DNA of 64,000 nucleotides from Thalassia testudinum (Eukaryota; Streptophyta; Magnoliopsida; Alismatales; Hydrocharitaceae): contig JAZHRO010000073.1 in NCBI GenBank assembly GCA_037157565.1, positions 16,250,501-16,314,500 on the forward strand. Reading direction: 5' to 3'. Position numbers and translations under genes: made by a program. The notes under the pieces are model-generated. The model saw only the letters and a list, made by a program, of their open reading frames with translations. It did not search any database and was not told where the DNA came from. This document shows, piece by piece, positions 22,415 through 34,235 of the stretch (its first letter is position 1; each line of letters starts with the position of its first letter).

Positions 22415-23949
22415 TTTTTATCCAGAACCTAAGATATTCTCGATTATGTGGTATGGGTTTGCACCACAATCTCGTCCACATCTGTGGACATCTACTGGCA
22501 GGTCGGAGGATTCTTCTGTTTATTCTGGTTCTGACCTGCACTTGTGAATTCTTCATTTCTCTTCTTTGTATAGTGTGCCTAGCTGAAGGCACTAAACTCA
22601 GCACATATACAGTTCTTTTTAGTTTTCATCTCGGAGCGGACCTGACATTCACGCAATTCAGGTGCTTTCTACGCTATTCCACTATGTTTCATGTCTTTTT
22701 AATACAATGAGAACATTGCATTAGATAGACATGGGGGGGTGGATATTCATCTCTGAATTCATTCGTCAGCTCCATAGATTTGTTTTATTTTCTTTTATTA
22801 AAAAAAAATTTGGAATTAGGAAAGAGAACTTGGGTTTAAGAAAATTTTCAATCTTAGGAAATATTACATTATGATTTGAACATAAAGACCCTTCAGGTCT
22901 TTGGACTTAATCAGCCTGTATATCCACTAAAATGTGGATTTGTCTTTCAAGTCTTCGCCATCTTAATTCTATTGTAATTAGAGTAAATAAGTTTGGTTGA
23001 TAAGTACACGACTTAACCGGCCCTTTGATTTGAGGAAATTTTGAGTCTTAAGCATCTACACACTATCTTGTCACTGACTCGTTGTTCGACGATTTTAATG
23101 GAAATTGGGTAGCTCATGAACTTTCTAGGGTGATATGGCTGGCAAGTTATCGTGGGTAACAGCCCATAGGTAGGTTGTCCAGAGCCTAGTCACTGGATCT
23201 TTCTCTTTTTGCTGCCTTTAGGTAAATCCTAAACCAGAGAAGCCACCTACTTAAAAAAAAAAGAAAATAAAAAAAGAAAAGGAGAAAAGAAAAAAAATGA
23301 AATAAGCCACACTTCGTCGCATGAGTATGGCTAGCAAGTTGTCGGTGGTAACAGCTCATTGACCGGTTATCTAGAACCCAGCTCAATAAATGCACTGAAA
23401 ATTCCCAAAACACTTAGGAAGAAGTGGAGAAGTAGAATAAACCAGGGAGATATACACTGGATTCACCATTGTATTGACCCCGTAAAAAAATAAAAGTAGG
23501 GAGAAAGCTACCGGTTGTAAAGATACACCTTTAGGTAGAATTTTTTTTTAGGTCACCTAGAGGTGTAGAAATCCGAAGTCCGCTTTAATTGCCGGTCAAC
23601 GAGTCTATCACATTCACAATAAGATGCTTAAAACTTAGAGTTCCCATCAAATTTTGGGTGAGTTGAATGGCCGTAGAAAACCACTCTTAAACCCTAAAAC
23701 CTAAAAATCCAAAAAAATTAGAAAAGAGGAAAAAGAGAAAAAGAAATTTTTCTTTGAATAAGGTGAGGGTTTGAGGCGGTCTGCATTTTGGCAGATACTC
23801 GAGCACTATTGTGTCTTTGAAAGTTCAAATCCTAAGTAAACAATTTCTTAATGATTGAAAATAACTCATGCCCAAATAATCCAACTTAATTCTTTTATAA
23901 ATAGCATATATTTTTTGCTAGGGACTAGCAAAAGATAGGCATGGGGGTA
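22415..23949 (+). other. 3' untranslated region of element 1 with conserved blocks
   Basis: Contains a short block with GLHHNL-type coding similarity to element 2 (about 22455-22500), the ATGGGGGGGTGGATA purine block (22731-22744), the duplicated ATGGCTGGCAAGTT blocks and A-rich runs. It ends with GGCATGGGGGTA before the right LTR. No convincing gene is seen. Confidence 0.7.
23134..23382 (+). repeat. Duplicated 56-base block in element 1
   Basis: Copies at 23134-23187 and 23326-23382 share TATGGCT(G/A)GCAAGTT, GGTAACAGC(C/T)CAT and the AGAACCCAG-type end, separated by an A-rich stretch. Element 2 has the same pair at 42005-42060 and 42177-42233. Confidence 0.88.
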
Positions 23950-25715
23950 TGATGTAAACACATTTACACTACTTAAGATGTCTATTTATGCATGTTCTTA
24001 AGCATAGGATTGCATTGCATGATATAAATATTGCATAACATGCATCATCTTGCATTTAGAATAGTTTGAATAAAATGGAGGTTAATTATCTCCTTTTATG
24101 TGCTTGGATAAGGCAAACTTTTTATCAGGGCCTCGGATCGAAGATCCAACCGTACAGATGTGATTAGGGCGACGATTGGAGTTCAACGACTCCAAGATCG
24201 CCCTAATTATGCATCTGTAGCATCAGATAGTGATCGAGGAACCCTAGAAGATCAAGGGCCAGGATGGTATGAATCCACACTTCAAATGACAAATCCGACC
24301 ACACAGATGAATTCGAATCAACGATCGCAGCCTAACGACGCAAAAATCGAGTCAATCTGACACCTGTGGCACCATCTACAACATCCATAAGATGGACAGC
24401 CAAGATGGTGTCACGTGGCACCATCTTGGCTGCCCAAATGCCCGCATGCAACCACTGAAGCCTCCGCATCCACCCCCTCTCCACCGTTGGATCTCGATCC
24501 AACGGCTGTGAATGCCTGCACCTAAAAACGTCCGCTCGACCATCCGTGCCTCGTAGCGCAGCGATCGCGAGGCGCTCCGCGTTCACAAGAAGCGGGTTCA
24601 AATCATGATCTGCGGGCGTGCGCGATTAAAGGAGACCGCCCGATCTGCTGTGGGCGGCTCAGATCTTCCAATAGAGCCCACGCGCTATTTCACGCAAGGC
24701 GAGGATGCGCCATCGCACGTGTTGGGGCAGGCGCGCAGCAGCGGGCGAAAGCGCAATCACAGTCGTCCGATCTCTCGATCGGACGGTTGTGGATGGTTGA
24801 ACGTGCAGATGCGTTGAGAGAGAAAGCAGCTGAGCGGGCACGCGTGGGCAGTAGCCACTAAACCCACGTTGTGGATTTAGCGATGGTTTTATCCATCACT
24901 AAAGACCCCTCATTTAATGTTTTAAAGATGAAATGACCAATTTGCCCCCACTCCTTGCAACTATAAAAGGAGACCCCCGTCACACGAAATTCTCATCCCT
25001 TCCTTCTCTTCTCTACCTCTCCAAAGCTCAAGAGAAGCTTGTCCCACACCCGGGATGCTTCTCGCGGATAAAGTCCAAATTTTTGTCCCCCTTCGGAAGT
25101 GGATCCCGCGACGACGACGACGTGCTGCCCCGTTCCCATTCTTCTGCTTCGTCCTCCTTCGTCCAAGCGTCGTCCCTTCCAGCTCGTCCTCCAAGCGACC
25201 GTCGAGGAGGATATCTCTCTCCCTATTCTTTTTACTGCTTTCTAGTATAGATTTACTGCTTTCTAGAGTAGTTTTGCTCGTCCTCCAAGCGATCGTCGAG
25301 GAGGACATTCCTCCCTCCATTCTTTTAATGCTTTCTAGAGTAAAATTATCACTTTCTAGTGTAATTGTTTTCTGCTTTCTAGTTATAATAGTGAAACAAA
25401 CAATCTCCTTAATGATGAATCCCCTGTTTATTCTATATCTCGTTTAGATTTCTATTTATAATATTCTCTCTCTCTCTTACTCTCTCTCTCTCTTCTATTT
25501 ATTGTAAATAATTAGATAGTTTTAAATTGAATTACTTTGTGACAAATAAAAATAAACGCGTAGTTTTTAAATCAAACGTCTGCCTCCCTGTGTTCGACCC
25601 AGAATTTCATTTCGGTATAAATTTTATTTGTTGAATACAAATTCTTCGCTTTCAAACTACAACGATAGGTTTTCCAAAATCGAACACGTTAGCGTAGCAA
25701 TTCGTACATACAACA
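23950..25715 (+). repeat. Right LTR of non-autonomous element 1
   Basis: Matches the left LTR over its whole length, with the tRNA-like module at 24545-24618 (A box 24554-24564, B box 24595-24604), the hairpins and the TATA box at about 24963-24970. It ends CATACAACA at 25715. Confidence 0.93.
24545..24618 (+). promoter_or_regulatory. tRNA-like module in the right LTR of element 1
   Basis: A box TAGCGCAGCGA (24554-24564) and B box GGTTCAAATC (24595-24604) are both kept. The 5' arm CGTGCCT (24545-24551) equals the complement of the AGGCACG kept in the left copy, which suggests an ancestral 7-bp acceptor stem. Anticodon-stem pairing is partly lost. Confidence 0.72.
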
Positions 25716-28236
25716 GGTATCAATGTGCAAAAAGAATGGAGTAAAATGGTGATTTAAATCCCCAATTACTCCTCACAAATAGCAACTAAACCAAAGCCTC
25801 AAATATATGTAATCAGATGTATTAGATAGCTTAAACAACCTGGTTCTACAATGCTGCTTAGAGACTCAAGGGTCTCTCTCTTTCTTCTTTCTTTCTTTCT
25901 GTGCTCTGCTTCTCCTACCTTGTCTTCTTTTGTTCTTCTTCTTCTGTTCTTCTACTCTTCTCCTTCTTTTTCTTTTCCTCTGCGACTCCCCTTCCTTCTT
26001 CTTTCCTTCTTCTAGCTCAGGTCTTTTCTCCTCTTCTTCTGGTCTTCCTGTCTTTCTTCTCAATTCTCCTTCTTCACGCAGAGGGGGAAGGTTCTTCAAA
26101 CAACTAAGTGTCGGCCATTACTCTCTGTAGCAAAACCCCCTTGCTCCCGCGAGCTCTCTCTCTTTCTCCCGCTGGGTCACGCTCTCCTAGGCCTTCCATA
26201 GTACCAGGTTATCGGGAAGGCTACGGGTGTGATTGCAACCAAGGAGTGGAATCGGGTCAAGCAGGTCGAGTCTACGCCAGGGCCGCAGGGGACGGGTCAT
26301 GGGCAAGGCGCAGGTGAGCGGGTGAGCGGGGGACCTCACCCCCCAAGTGTCTGAGGCGATAAGCCCCAGACACTTTTTCAATTTATGCGGCCTCACACGC
26401 CCTTCAACTTCTGACGTGGGACTAAAGTCTTACCTTCCTTTTGCACGTCCGCAGCAACACGATCTCCTCCTCGATTGTGTCAGCTACTGAGGATATCTCC
26501 CTCAAGTGAAGACCTGGGTGTGTGCGCATGATGTTTTCGCTCGATCTGGAGCACAGGCTTGGAGTGAAGGCACCCTGGAGCAGGCTCGAAGCTTGCTTGA
26601 AGAAGCTGCGGCAATGGCGGTGACGATTAGAGACCCGAAACTCAAGAAAAGGGCCTCTCAGCCGCATCAGATAGCTCAGTAGGTTTGCGGTGGAGTGGCA
26701 AGTGTGGTGGTGGGTGTAGCGTGTGGTGAGAGTAAGGGTGGAGGTCTGACGATGACGGAAACAACCGTGCGAAGGTGAGGTGTTCGGTGGCATTAAGGAG
26801 AGGCCAATAGCCTCAATAACCAAAGGAATTTTACTCTCTGGGACATGGCGAAGCTTTTGGGAGTCGTGACGAGGTGTGTGGATGAGTGTAGTGTGTGGAG
26901 GACCTCGCCGGAGATGCTGCCGGAGATGGGGAAGACGGAGGTGAGCGGCGGCGGTTGGCAATTGTGTGTGTCTGCGAGGGTAGGAAAACGAAATAGAAAG
27001 AGGGAGGAAGCTAAAGAAGGACTTAGTGAGAGAGTAGGGAGGAAGCTAAAGAAGGACTTAGTGAGAGAGTAGGGAGGCGGAAGGCTCCAGTATTGGTCGA
27101 CTAGGGTCGACCAGAGCCAGAGAAGGAGGATGGTGTGGCAAGGCGGTGACGTCGACTGAGGTAGAGGCATGACCTCTCCTTGGCAGGAGAGGTTTGCAAG
27201 GATGAGGGGAAGCTAGGAGGCCGTCCAATTTGATGGTTGGATGGCTGGAGGAGAAGAGCGGAGAGGAGTCGCCAGAGCTAAGTTTGAAGGTGGTCGGAGA
27301 TGGAGTAGAGGAGGGTTTCTTATGCCAAAACTTGCTTAAATGCATGGTCGTGCCCTAGGGTTTCTTCAATAGGAAGCCCTTCCAAGCTTGGAAGAAGCTT
27401 TTAAACTTGGAATGTAGTTGTGACAAAGGATACCTGAACCTTTGAAAGGTTCGCATGGCCTTTTAGGAAGGACTTAGAGCCCAAGGAATGGCTCAAATGG
27501 AAGGAAACTTCCCAAGGAATCCCCGTATCAATTTTGAGAGGGATTGATTGAGAATCAAGCGAGAAATCCTTACTCGAAACTCGACAGTGAAGGTTTCACA
27601 TTCCAAAAATGGCATGGGGACCTGCTTGTGAAGAAGAGAAAGAAGTTGGGGGGCTATTTGTGAGAAAATTCAAAAGTTAAGGGTCTGAATGAGATGGAAA
27701 GAGTCTGACTGGATCAAAATGCAAACTTGGTCAAGGTGATCTCAGATTGGATCCAAATTTTGATACAAACCTAATTTGGACCCAAGGAATGCAATGGTGA
27801 AGTTATATTTCGATTTTGATCAACTTTGACTGTGTAATTTATGTAAAAACCTAAATTACTGCAAATGTCTGTCTAAGACTCTATTTTGGGTCAAGACGGG
27901 TTCTAATGGTCAAATTTAAGGCTCCAAACTCTAGAGAATATTTTTCTATGAATTTTAGAGGGTTTAGGTGAATTTTATCCTAACCAGAACCTCAGTTAAT
28001 TACGTGGATCTGTTCTTAGGGTTTCAAAAGTCATTTAATTTTCAAAACATGTGCAAACTCTTTTCTGTTTGTTCTAACCCACTTGTTAGACTTTTAGGAC
28101 CATTTAACCCTTAATTACCCCTGAGAAAACCCGTGATTGTACTGCATTTATGATATGATGATAAAACTGCAGTTGTAACCATGTTTTCTCGTCTTTCCCT
28201 CAAAATGGTTATACAGTGACTTATGGCTCTCTGACA

Positions 28237-29000
28237 GTTATGCAGGAGCATTTACTGGCTTAATTGAATCAATATGAGCTAGTTATGACTCATGATGGTG
28301 TTCCCATCAACATTAGCAATGTCTACATTGGATGATAACCATGTTTTGAATGCCAATTACACAATCTCAAGATGGGAAATAAACAAAAAGTTTACATCTA
28401 TTTTACGTATTGAAATGAAGATTTACTAGAAATTTGGAAGTCCAAATAATTCATCTTTTTCATTCCCTTTAATTCTTGGTGCTTCTTACTTTCTTTTGTT
28501 TTTTCCTTTTTTTTCAAACCATGGCTCTTCAATGGTACACATGTTATGGTGTGGTATAAATTATAATTAGCATACAACTCTCTAGAAGCTTTAATTCAAA
28601 TTTCACTACAAATGAATTTCTCATTAACATGCTTGTGGTTCTCCCTCCTTAGCATAAAAATACTGCTTATATCTATCTATCTACATAATTTGTAATATCT
28701 AATTAATGTTATCACTTGATGAAATTATATCCAATGAAAGCAAGTGAATGGTTGGAGGAGTAATAAGTAAATGGATGCTTATATCTGAAGAGTTGTAGCT
28801 TCTAAATACTAGCAGTTAAAAGTGTGTGTTATACGACCTATTCAAGCATCATCTTAGCAGTCCTGCACTTCTGAGAAATATGCCAATGGCTAGGAAGGAG
28901 ACTCTTCTTTCACTTTCTTTTCAATCCGACCATTATGCTTTACTTTGCTATTTGGTAATATCTTCAAACAAATCCCCTAGGATAAATAGCATGTGGCTTT
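28237..29000. other. Intergenic, nothing recognised
   Basis: AT-rich sequence with no coding frame or repeat that I can assign; probably low-copy DNA between the outer gypsy element and the DUF1442 gene. Confidence 0.5.
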
Positions 29001-29004
29001 AATG

Positions 29005-29235
29005 TCACTAGAAGTGATATAATATAATATTTAAATGTCATCAAAAGTTATCTAAGATAATATTTAAATATCAATATAAAATATATAAGAGAATATTTAA
29101 ATGTTATTAAAAATTATATAAGATATCATTTAAATATCAATGAAAATTACCTAAAATAATATTTAAATGTAATTATAGGATAAATAAGATTACATTTTAA
29201 CATCACCAAAAATAATATAAAATCACATTTAATTG
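29005..29235. repeat. AT-rich minisatellite, unit about 33-35 bp
   Basis: Six to seven degenerate units, each with AATATTTAAAT(G/A)T and a following AAAATTATATAAGA-like half, lie head to tail about 250 bases before the TATA box of the DUF1442 gene. Confidence 0.75.
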
Positions 29236-29487
29236 TCTCGAAACTTCGACCTTTTTACTAGCGGCAATAATTTTGCATTGGTAGCATTAATTCTATAACT
29301 TCCCTTCCAACCACGAACATATCCAGGGAATCTACCGATCAATACGGCGATCCTCTGTCGCGACAAACACATTCACTGTCGTGAGCGATACACACACTGA
29401 CAAGCAACAATAAGTAATCAGCGAATCGCCATCGTATTTTTCGGAATGGAACGTGACGTCCATCTCTCTCTTTCCCCCCAACCGGCT

Positions 29488-29495
29488 TATAAATA
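29488..29495 (+). promoter_or_regulatory. TATA box of the DUF1442 gene
   Basis: TATAAATA within GGCTTATAAATATGCC lies about 120 bases upstream of the start codon. Transcription would begin around 29518-29525. Confidence 0.7.
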
Positions 29496-29611
29496 TGCCT
29501 CCTCCCCTCACCACCACCACAGGCGTACACACAAGCCCCTATCCTTCACCAACGGCAAAGGAATCGTCGTCACAAGAGGGGAGGGACATACAACACGAAA
29601 GACGGAAGCAC

Positions 29612-30384
29612 ATGGCATGGTCCGCAGAGAACGCCACAAAAGCTTACCTGCAGACCCTCAAAGCAGTAAACATATATACCCTCTGCTTGGAAATTAAAAA
29701 TCTCACTTGTTTGCTCCTTCGAATTGTTTTTATTTTTATTTTTATTTTTTCTGTGTGCGTTGCCTTTGCCGACGGATGCAAACGGAAATTAATTTTGGAC
29801 GCGATATTATGGTGTGACAGGGAGGGAATGGAGTAACTGCGGCCGAGTTCATATCGGCGATGGCGGCGGGGAGAGGTGCCCGACTGATGGTGGAGGCAAG
29901 CGGATCATGCGCGGGTCCCACCACGCTGGCGTTGGCGGCCGCTGCTCTCCACACGGGCGGGAGGGTCGTCTGCATCGTCCCGATCCGCGAGGGCCTCCGG
30001 AGGTCGAGGTTGGCGTTGATGGGTGACGGTGGTTGCGAGGAGCGCATCGAGTTGGTGGTGGGGGACGCGAGGAGCCTCCTCCCCAGGGACTACCAGGAGG
30101 CGGAATTCTTGCTGGTGGATTGCCGGATGCAGGTCCACGAGGAGGTCTTCGCCGCGGCGGCCAACTTGGGAGCTGGAGGTGTAGTGGGGTACAATGTGCT
30201 CGGGGTCGGGGAGGGGATCACCGTGAGGAGGGGGACCAACACCAGGATCAAAAGGAGTAAGAGGAGGAGGAGTAGGAGCCAGTGGGTAGTGAGGGTTGAT
30301 GAGTGTACAGGAGAGGAGCATGTCTTTAGGGTTACGCCCGCCACCTCCTCACCCTCAGCTCACAGCAGATCCGTCCTCGTTTAG
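29612..30384 (+). CDS. DUF1442 family protein, two exons
   Basis: Exon 1 (29612-29665) encodes MAWSAENATKAYLQTLKA and ends at a GTAAAC donor. Exon 2 (29821-30384) begins after GTGTGACAG and continues in frame with GGNGVTAAEFISAMAAGRGA, giving 205 residues. The intron is 155 bases, phase 0. The start block (W-S-x-E-x-A-x-K-A-Y), the AAEF-(I/V)-AAMA motif, the VCIVP motif and LLVDCR identify the plant DUF1442 family, which has a Rossmann fold like SAM-dependent methyltransferases but no established reaction. Length is close to the usual 210-220 residues. Residues 155-165 form a basic run (KRSKRRRSRS) near the end that is not typical of the family. Codons are very rich in G and C at third positions. 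A TATA box lies upstream and no stop interrupts it, so it is probably a living gene, the only one I see here. Confidence 0.85.
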
Positions 30385-31649
30385 GTGCGTCCTCCACCGC
30401 CGTACGTTGTCGGAGGATTGGATGTTCCGGAGGACTTCACGAATAAGAAGATGAATAACCAAAGGAAATTAAAGACATATACAGCAGTGGTGGTCGTCGT
30501 CGATACGCTAGAGAGAAACGGGAGCGCGCCTCCAATTCCAATGCGCGCAGAAGAAGTGATCCCTTATTCCTTCTGTTGTGTGTGTATTCATTGATGGTGT
30601 TTGTGTTTGGAACGTAATTAATTAATTAAAGTTTCGTGTTATATATAAATTAAGAGCTAGCTCATACTGCAAAAGTTTTTCGTACTTGCAGTAGTACTCG
30701 TAGGGTAACTGTACGTGATGTATTCCGACGAAGGGTCACCTACGAGCCGATGCTTTTGAACGGATGGTGTGTTCTGATGTCCGGTTGAAAGATTAAATAT
30801 TAATGTATTTTCAACTAAGCATCTTCTTCGCTTTCGTGATTTTGGCCCTCTACTATTCTTCGTTTCTTATTATCTTTATGGAAAAGCAGGATTATAATAA
30901 AAAAAAATGTTTGTCTGGATCTAAGCTAACATACAAATCATAAATTGATGCTACTCCGAACAGACACGTTTTAGATGGTTAATCACGTGGCTTTTTTTTA
31001 TTTTTTGGTTCTAACTTCTTTCGTGGAGTAATTTTAACATTTGACAGATAGAACCTACGTTTAATTTTTTTTAAGAATTACACACCGCAATATTTAATTT
31101 TAATCTTATTTTTCATATTTTGCTTCCTCCTTCCCCCAACTATTAGATTCTATACTACAATTATAATCTTTTTATCTTCACCCCCTCCGAACTTAAATTC
31201 CTAGCTCAATACTTCTATGCTTTTTATCTTTTAAGAATTTAAGAATATATTTTGAGATTCAAACTCAAATCCAAGCACATCCTTTAAAATCAAACTCAAA
31301 TCCCCTCTAAAGTTCTTGCATGTTAAGAACAACAAATTAAAACCATAACAGTAAAATAATCACAAAAAATGTTATAGAGACAAAAGAACCAGCACATTCA
31401 ACCTCTCTATGTATAAAACTAAGACGAAACATCATGTATTCGTTTTCCATAAAACATTGCAAATGCACTATGGGAACAACGCTTGTATTGTTGCCTTGGT
31501 AATTTCAATATCTCTTAGATAGTTTTATGCAACCAAAACAAATGATGAGTGCATATCACATGGTGTAAATACAAGAGAATGACGAATCAATGTACGACGC
31601 CTATCACCAGTCGCCTTTTAGCAGTATTTCGGAGGTCTATCCTAGCTAG
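30385..31649 (+). other. 3' flank of the DUF1442 gene and intergenic DNA
   Basis: The first 250 bases are probably 3' untranslated sequence, with AATTAATTAATTAAA at 30617-30630. Beyond about 30660 it is AT-rich with no feature that I recognise. Confidence 0.5.
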
Positions 31650-32330
31650 AGTACTTGTTGCCCCCGCACGATTAGGGACTGCTTTTTAGGATGGTGTATG
31701 GTCCCCCTGCCTTGCCACCATCCTCCTCTAAAGCGAACTTGCAAGAGCTCTCACTCTTAAACCAGGAGGGGGAAGAGATGGCTAGATTTGAAAATATAGA
31801 AGCTTTAAAGTAAGCAAGGCTTATTCACTCTTCATGAGGACACATCTAGTCACGTGTGCTTTGACTGTAGGAGAATTTTGGAAGATTACAGACCCCCGTT
31901 AAAGTAAAGTTCTTCGTCTGGCTTATGTAGAGAGGAAGACTTATTTACTGGAGATTACGGGAGAAGGTGGGCACCCAATTAGGATCATTCCTATGTTCTT
32001 TGCCATGTTCGAACTAAGGACATCGACCACCTTTTTTTTCCTTTTGCCCTTTTCCCAAAGATTTCTAAAGCAAATTGAACCTATGGGATTTCCACGCATA
32101 AAAATTTTGGGCCACGCTCTAGACCAGGGATGTTCTTGATGAGCAGCATCAAAAAGCTTTTATTTTGCTATGGTCAATTTGGCTAGAGAAAAGGGGCATT
32201 ATCTTCAAAAGGGAGAGGTCCCATTTGGAAAGTGTTTTGAATTTGCTTACCTCTCTTTTCATGTCCTAATGTAACTAAATCCCTTGTTTCAATGAAATTC
32301 CCATTTGTTAAAACCCCTTTTCCTTAAAAC
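31650..32330 (+). mobile_element. Degenerate LINE (non-LTR retrotransposon) 3' end
   Basis: Plus-strand pieces in several frames match the C-terminal zinc-binding region of plant L1-type ORF2. KVKFFVWLM and RGRLI lie around 31903-31945, DHLFF with a CPF-like partner around 32022-32055, and ILLWSIWLERKG around 32160-32195. Stops and frameshifts are frequent and the cysteines of the zinc finger are mostly lost. The tail ends near CAATGAAATTCCCATTTG (32292-32309). The 5' part and reverse transcriptase are absent, as is usual for 5'-truncated LINE copies. Confidence 0.68.
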
Positions 32331-33352
32331 GAAAAGGAATATTCCCTGACAAACTATTTTTAGAAGTATGAATAGGTTTAGAAACATAGAATTTTAGAGA
32401 AAGGAAGAAAAGAAAAATAAAAAATGAAGAAAAAATTTGTCTTCATCTATTATGTAGAGGGGGAAATAACTCTTACTCTACCTCAAGAGAATTTTTAAAT
32501 TGTTTCTTGATGTGATTTTTTTTATGGATTGTTTAAGAGGAACAAATAATATCAGTATTACTATTTCATCCGCATTTAAGGAATTGTTGGAGGAATAAGT
32601 TTAATTTGAAAGGAAGCCTCATTTTGGAGTGATATCCCTTTAATCAAATAATTAATAGCTCATTACAATAAAACACTCACCATAACAAAATATAGATTTA
32701 GTAATATTTTATCTTGCAACAAATAAATTATGTTACTAATGGTAACCTCTAGTGACATGTCAAAATAATTCGCTACTAACCAAAAAATGTTAGCTAATAC
32801 ATTTGTTTAGCAGTAAATTTATATGTCCGTAAAGTCATGAATTAATTAGTGACATAACTATATATATTATTTTCCACTATGTAAATATATTGATTAACAA
32901 ATATTTTTAACATCAAATTTTATCCATTAATATTTTATGAGTCAGTGACATGTTCATTTATTTGCCACTACATTATTGAATATAAATGTAAGTATGTGTA
33001 TGTTAGTAGATAAAGCTATTATTAATTAATGCACCAAGATATAATTTAAATTTTTACATAAATCCCTTTATAAATAACATATTGGGTTTACTAATCATTT
33101 TCTTCGAGTAAGTTACCTTTATATTATTTCAATTTTTACATAAATATCTAAAAATCTAATATTACTTTCTATCTTAAATCGGTATTACTACAAGAAAATA
33201 ATGCTCTCGAGATGGTTGAATGATATAATAAAATGTACCATCATATGTATTCATTTTTTCTGAAGGTAAAAACATGATCTTAGAAATCATGTCATAATAG
33301 GTTTTTGAGATAGTGAAAAGTGATCACCAATGCAATAGATTGGCAAAAAAAT
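32331..33352. other. AT-rich intergenic DNA
   Basis: Contains two loosely similar blocks with AGTGACATGT...CACTA (about 32750-32785 and 32945-32975) and ACTACAAGAAAATAATG at 33187, which resembles a decayed CACTA-transposon end. No partner end is evident. Confidence 0.4.
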
Positions 33353-33513
33353 GGAGGTTTTACATATATATTCATGTAAATTTTTCATAAGATGTATATA
33401 TTTTTATGTACTTGATATTTACGTATATACTCTTACAAAGTTACTCTGTTAAACCCAATAGAAAATGTCATAAAAAATTTAAAAAAAATTATATATTCCT
33501 CCATATATTTATC
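33353..33513 (+). repeat. Left terminal inverted repeat of the ANTH cassette
   Basis: Aligns with the reverse strand of 54074-54260. The right copy has about 20 extra bases near 54140-54160. Confidence 0.75.
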
Positions 33514-34235
33514 TTACAACTTCATATATACCCCATAAAATACCCATATCATGTTTCCATGCAATTGAGATTAAATAATTAATATATTTTTTATAATAAA
33601 CCCCTTCATTTCCTTTTTTTTTCTTATAACTTCCCCCTCCCCCCTCCAACCATTTCCTCCCACCCCCTTTCCCTTGGGCCACCCCCTCCTCCACCCCTCC
33701 TCCACTCGCTACCTCCACCAAAATGCCATCCTCACCTCCATACCTCAAATCCCACCTCTTCTCCTCCGACAAGACCCTCTACGACCTCTTCCTCCATAGC
33801 TCCTCCTCGACCCTCGCTGAGATCGGGGTCTTCGACATGGAGTATAACCCTAGCAGCATCTCCTCCGCCCTCTCCTAAACCTCTGTCGTGTCTGGGGCCA
33901 CCAGGACTGCTCCTTCGACTCCTCCAACAGGGCAGCTGGGTCGTCCCCCTCAAGGCCCTCCTCCCCGCCCACGGCCTCCTCCTCTACTTCCCCACCTCCC
34001 ACCGCTGCCTCCCCTTCGAACTCTCCCGCTTCCGCAACGCCTCCTCCCTGCCTGCCTTCTCCACCTTTGTCCACGTATACTTTGCCTTCATCTCACACCG
34101 ATCCTCCTCCACCTCCCCACATTCCCCACCCACCACCAACCCGGAGATGGCCCACCTCTGCGGGCTGCAGAAGATGCAGGACTAGCTCGACCTCCTCATG
34201 TAGGTCAACCCCTATGGCGGCGGTGACATGTCCTC

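Larger units (their letters stand above)
17937..25715 (+). mobile_element. Non-autonomous gypsy-like element 1 with captive ORF and tRNA-like LTR module
   Basis: LTRs 17937-19724 and 23950-25715 (TGATGTAAAC...ACAACA; 1788 and 1766 bp) are flanked by the target duplication GGTAT (17932-17936 and 25716-25720). A tRNA-Asp-type primer site follows the left LTR (19728-19745), and a purine stretch GGCATGGGGGTA precedes the right LTR. The interior of 4.2 kb holds one long reading frame (20909-22414) with no gag, protease, RT or integrase signature. The primer site and 3' purine tract are those of Athila/Tat elements, which presumably supply the enzymes. It sits in the outer element's 5' LTR. The LTRs differ at scattered sites, so it is not very recent. 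Confidence 0.92.
1954..28236 (-). mobile_element. Outer Athila/Tat-like gypsy element, decayed, with nested insertions
   Basis: A minus-strand Ty3/gypsy element. From its 5' end (right) it has an LTR from 17745 to perhaps 28236, a primer site at 17724-17741, gag (about 16610-15440), protease, reverse transcriptase, RNase H and integrase down to 11267, and a 3' untranslated region that continues from 11150 across a nested insertion to about 1954. Signature 3' sequences of this lineage are present on the minus strand: the GGCGTTAAAC...AACAGGAGGCAACC block near 2930-2970 and the GAGGACATTG...GGCATGGGGGG block near 2690-2730. Every coding domain carries stops or frameshifts, so it is dead. The right end (CTCTCTGACA, 28227-28236) is only a guess, because the partner LTR cannot be found in the window. 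Confidence 0.6.
17745..28236 (-). repeat. 5' LTR of the outer gypsy element, split by a nested element
   Basis: The LTR starts TGTTCGCAAAC on the plus strand, is interrupted at 17937-25720 and resumes at 25721. It contains a CT-rich tract (25875-26075), the AGTCCCAC block (about 26415) and promoter-type sequence near 27330. The end at 28236 (CTCTCTGACA) is proposed only from the CA dinucleotide and loss of family resemblance. If right, the LTR was about 2.7 kb. Confidence 0.5.

Noticed and set aside
26108..27345. Several open frames of 70-180 codons on both strands
   Set aside because: They lie inside the outer gypsy LTR, align with the non-coding LTR at 1-1953 and have no domain.
29453..29836. 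Unspliced 127-codon frame over exon 1 of the DUF1442 gene
   Set aside because: It reads through a clear intron. The family alignment supports splicing at 29665/29821.
33187..33204. CACTA-transposon end (ACTACAAGAAAATAATG)
   Set aside because: The first base is changed and I find no matching inverted end or 3-bp target duplication.
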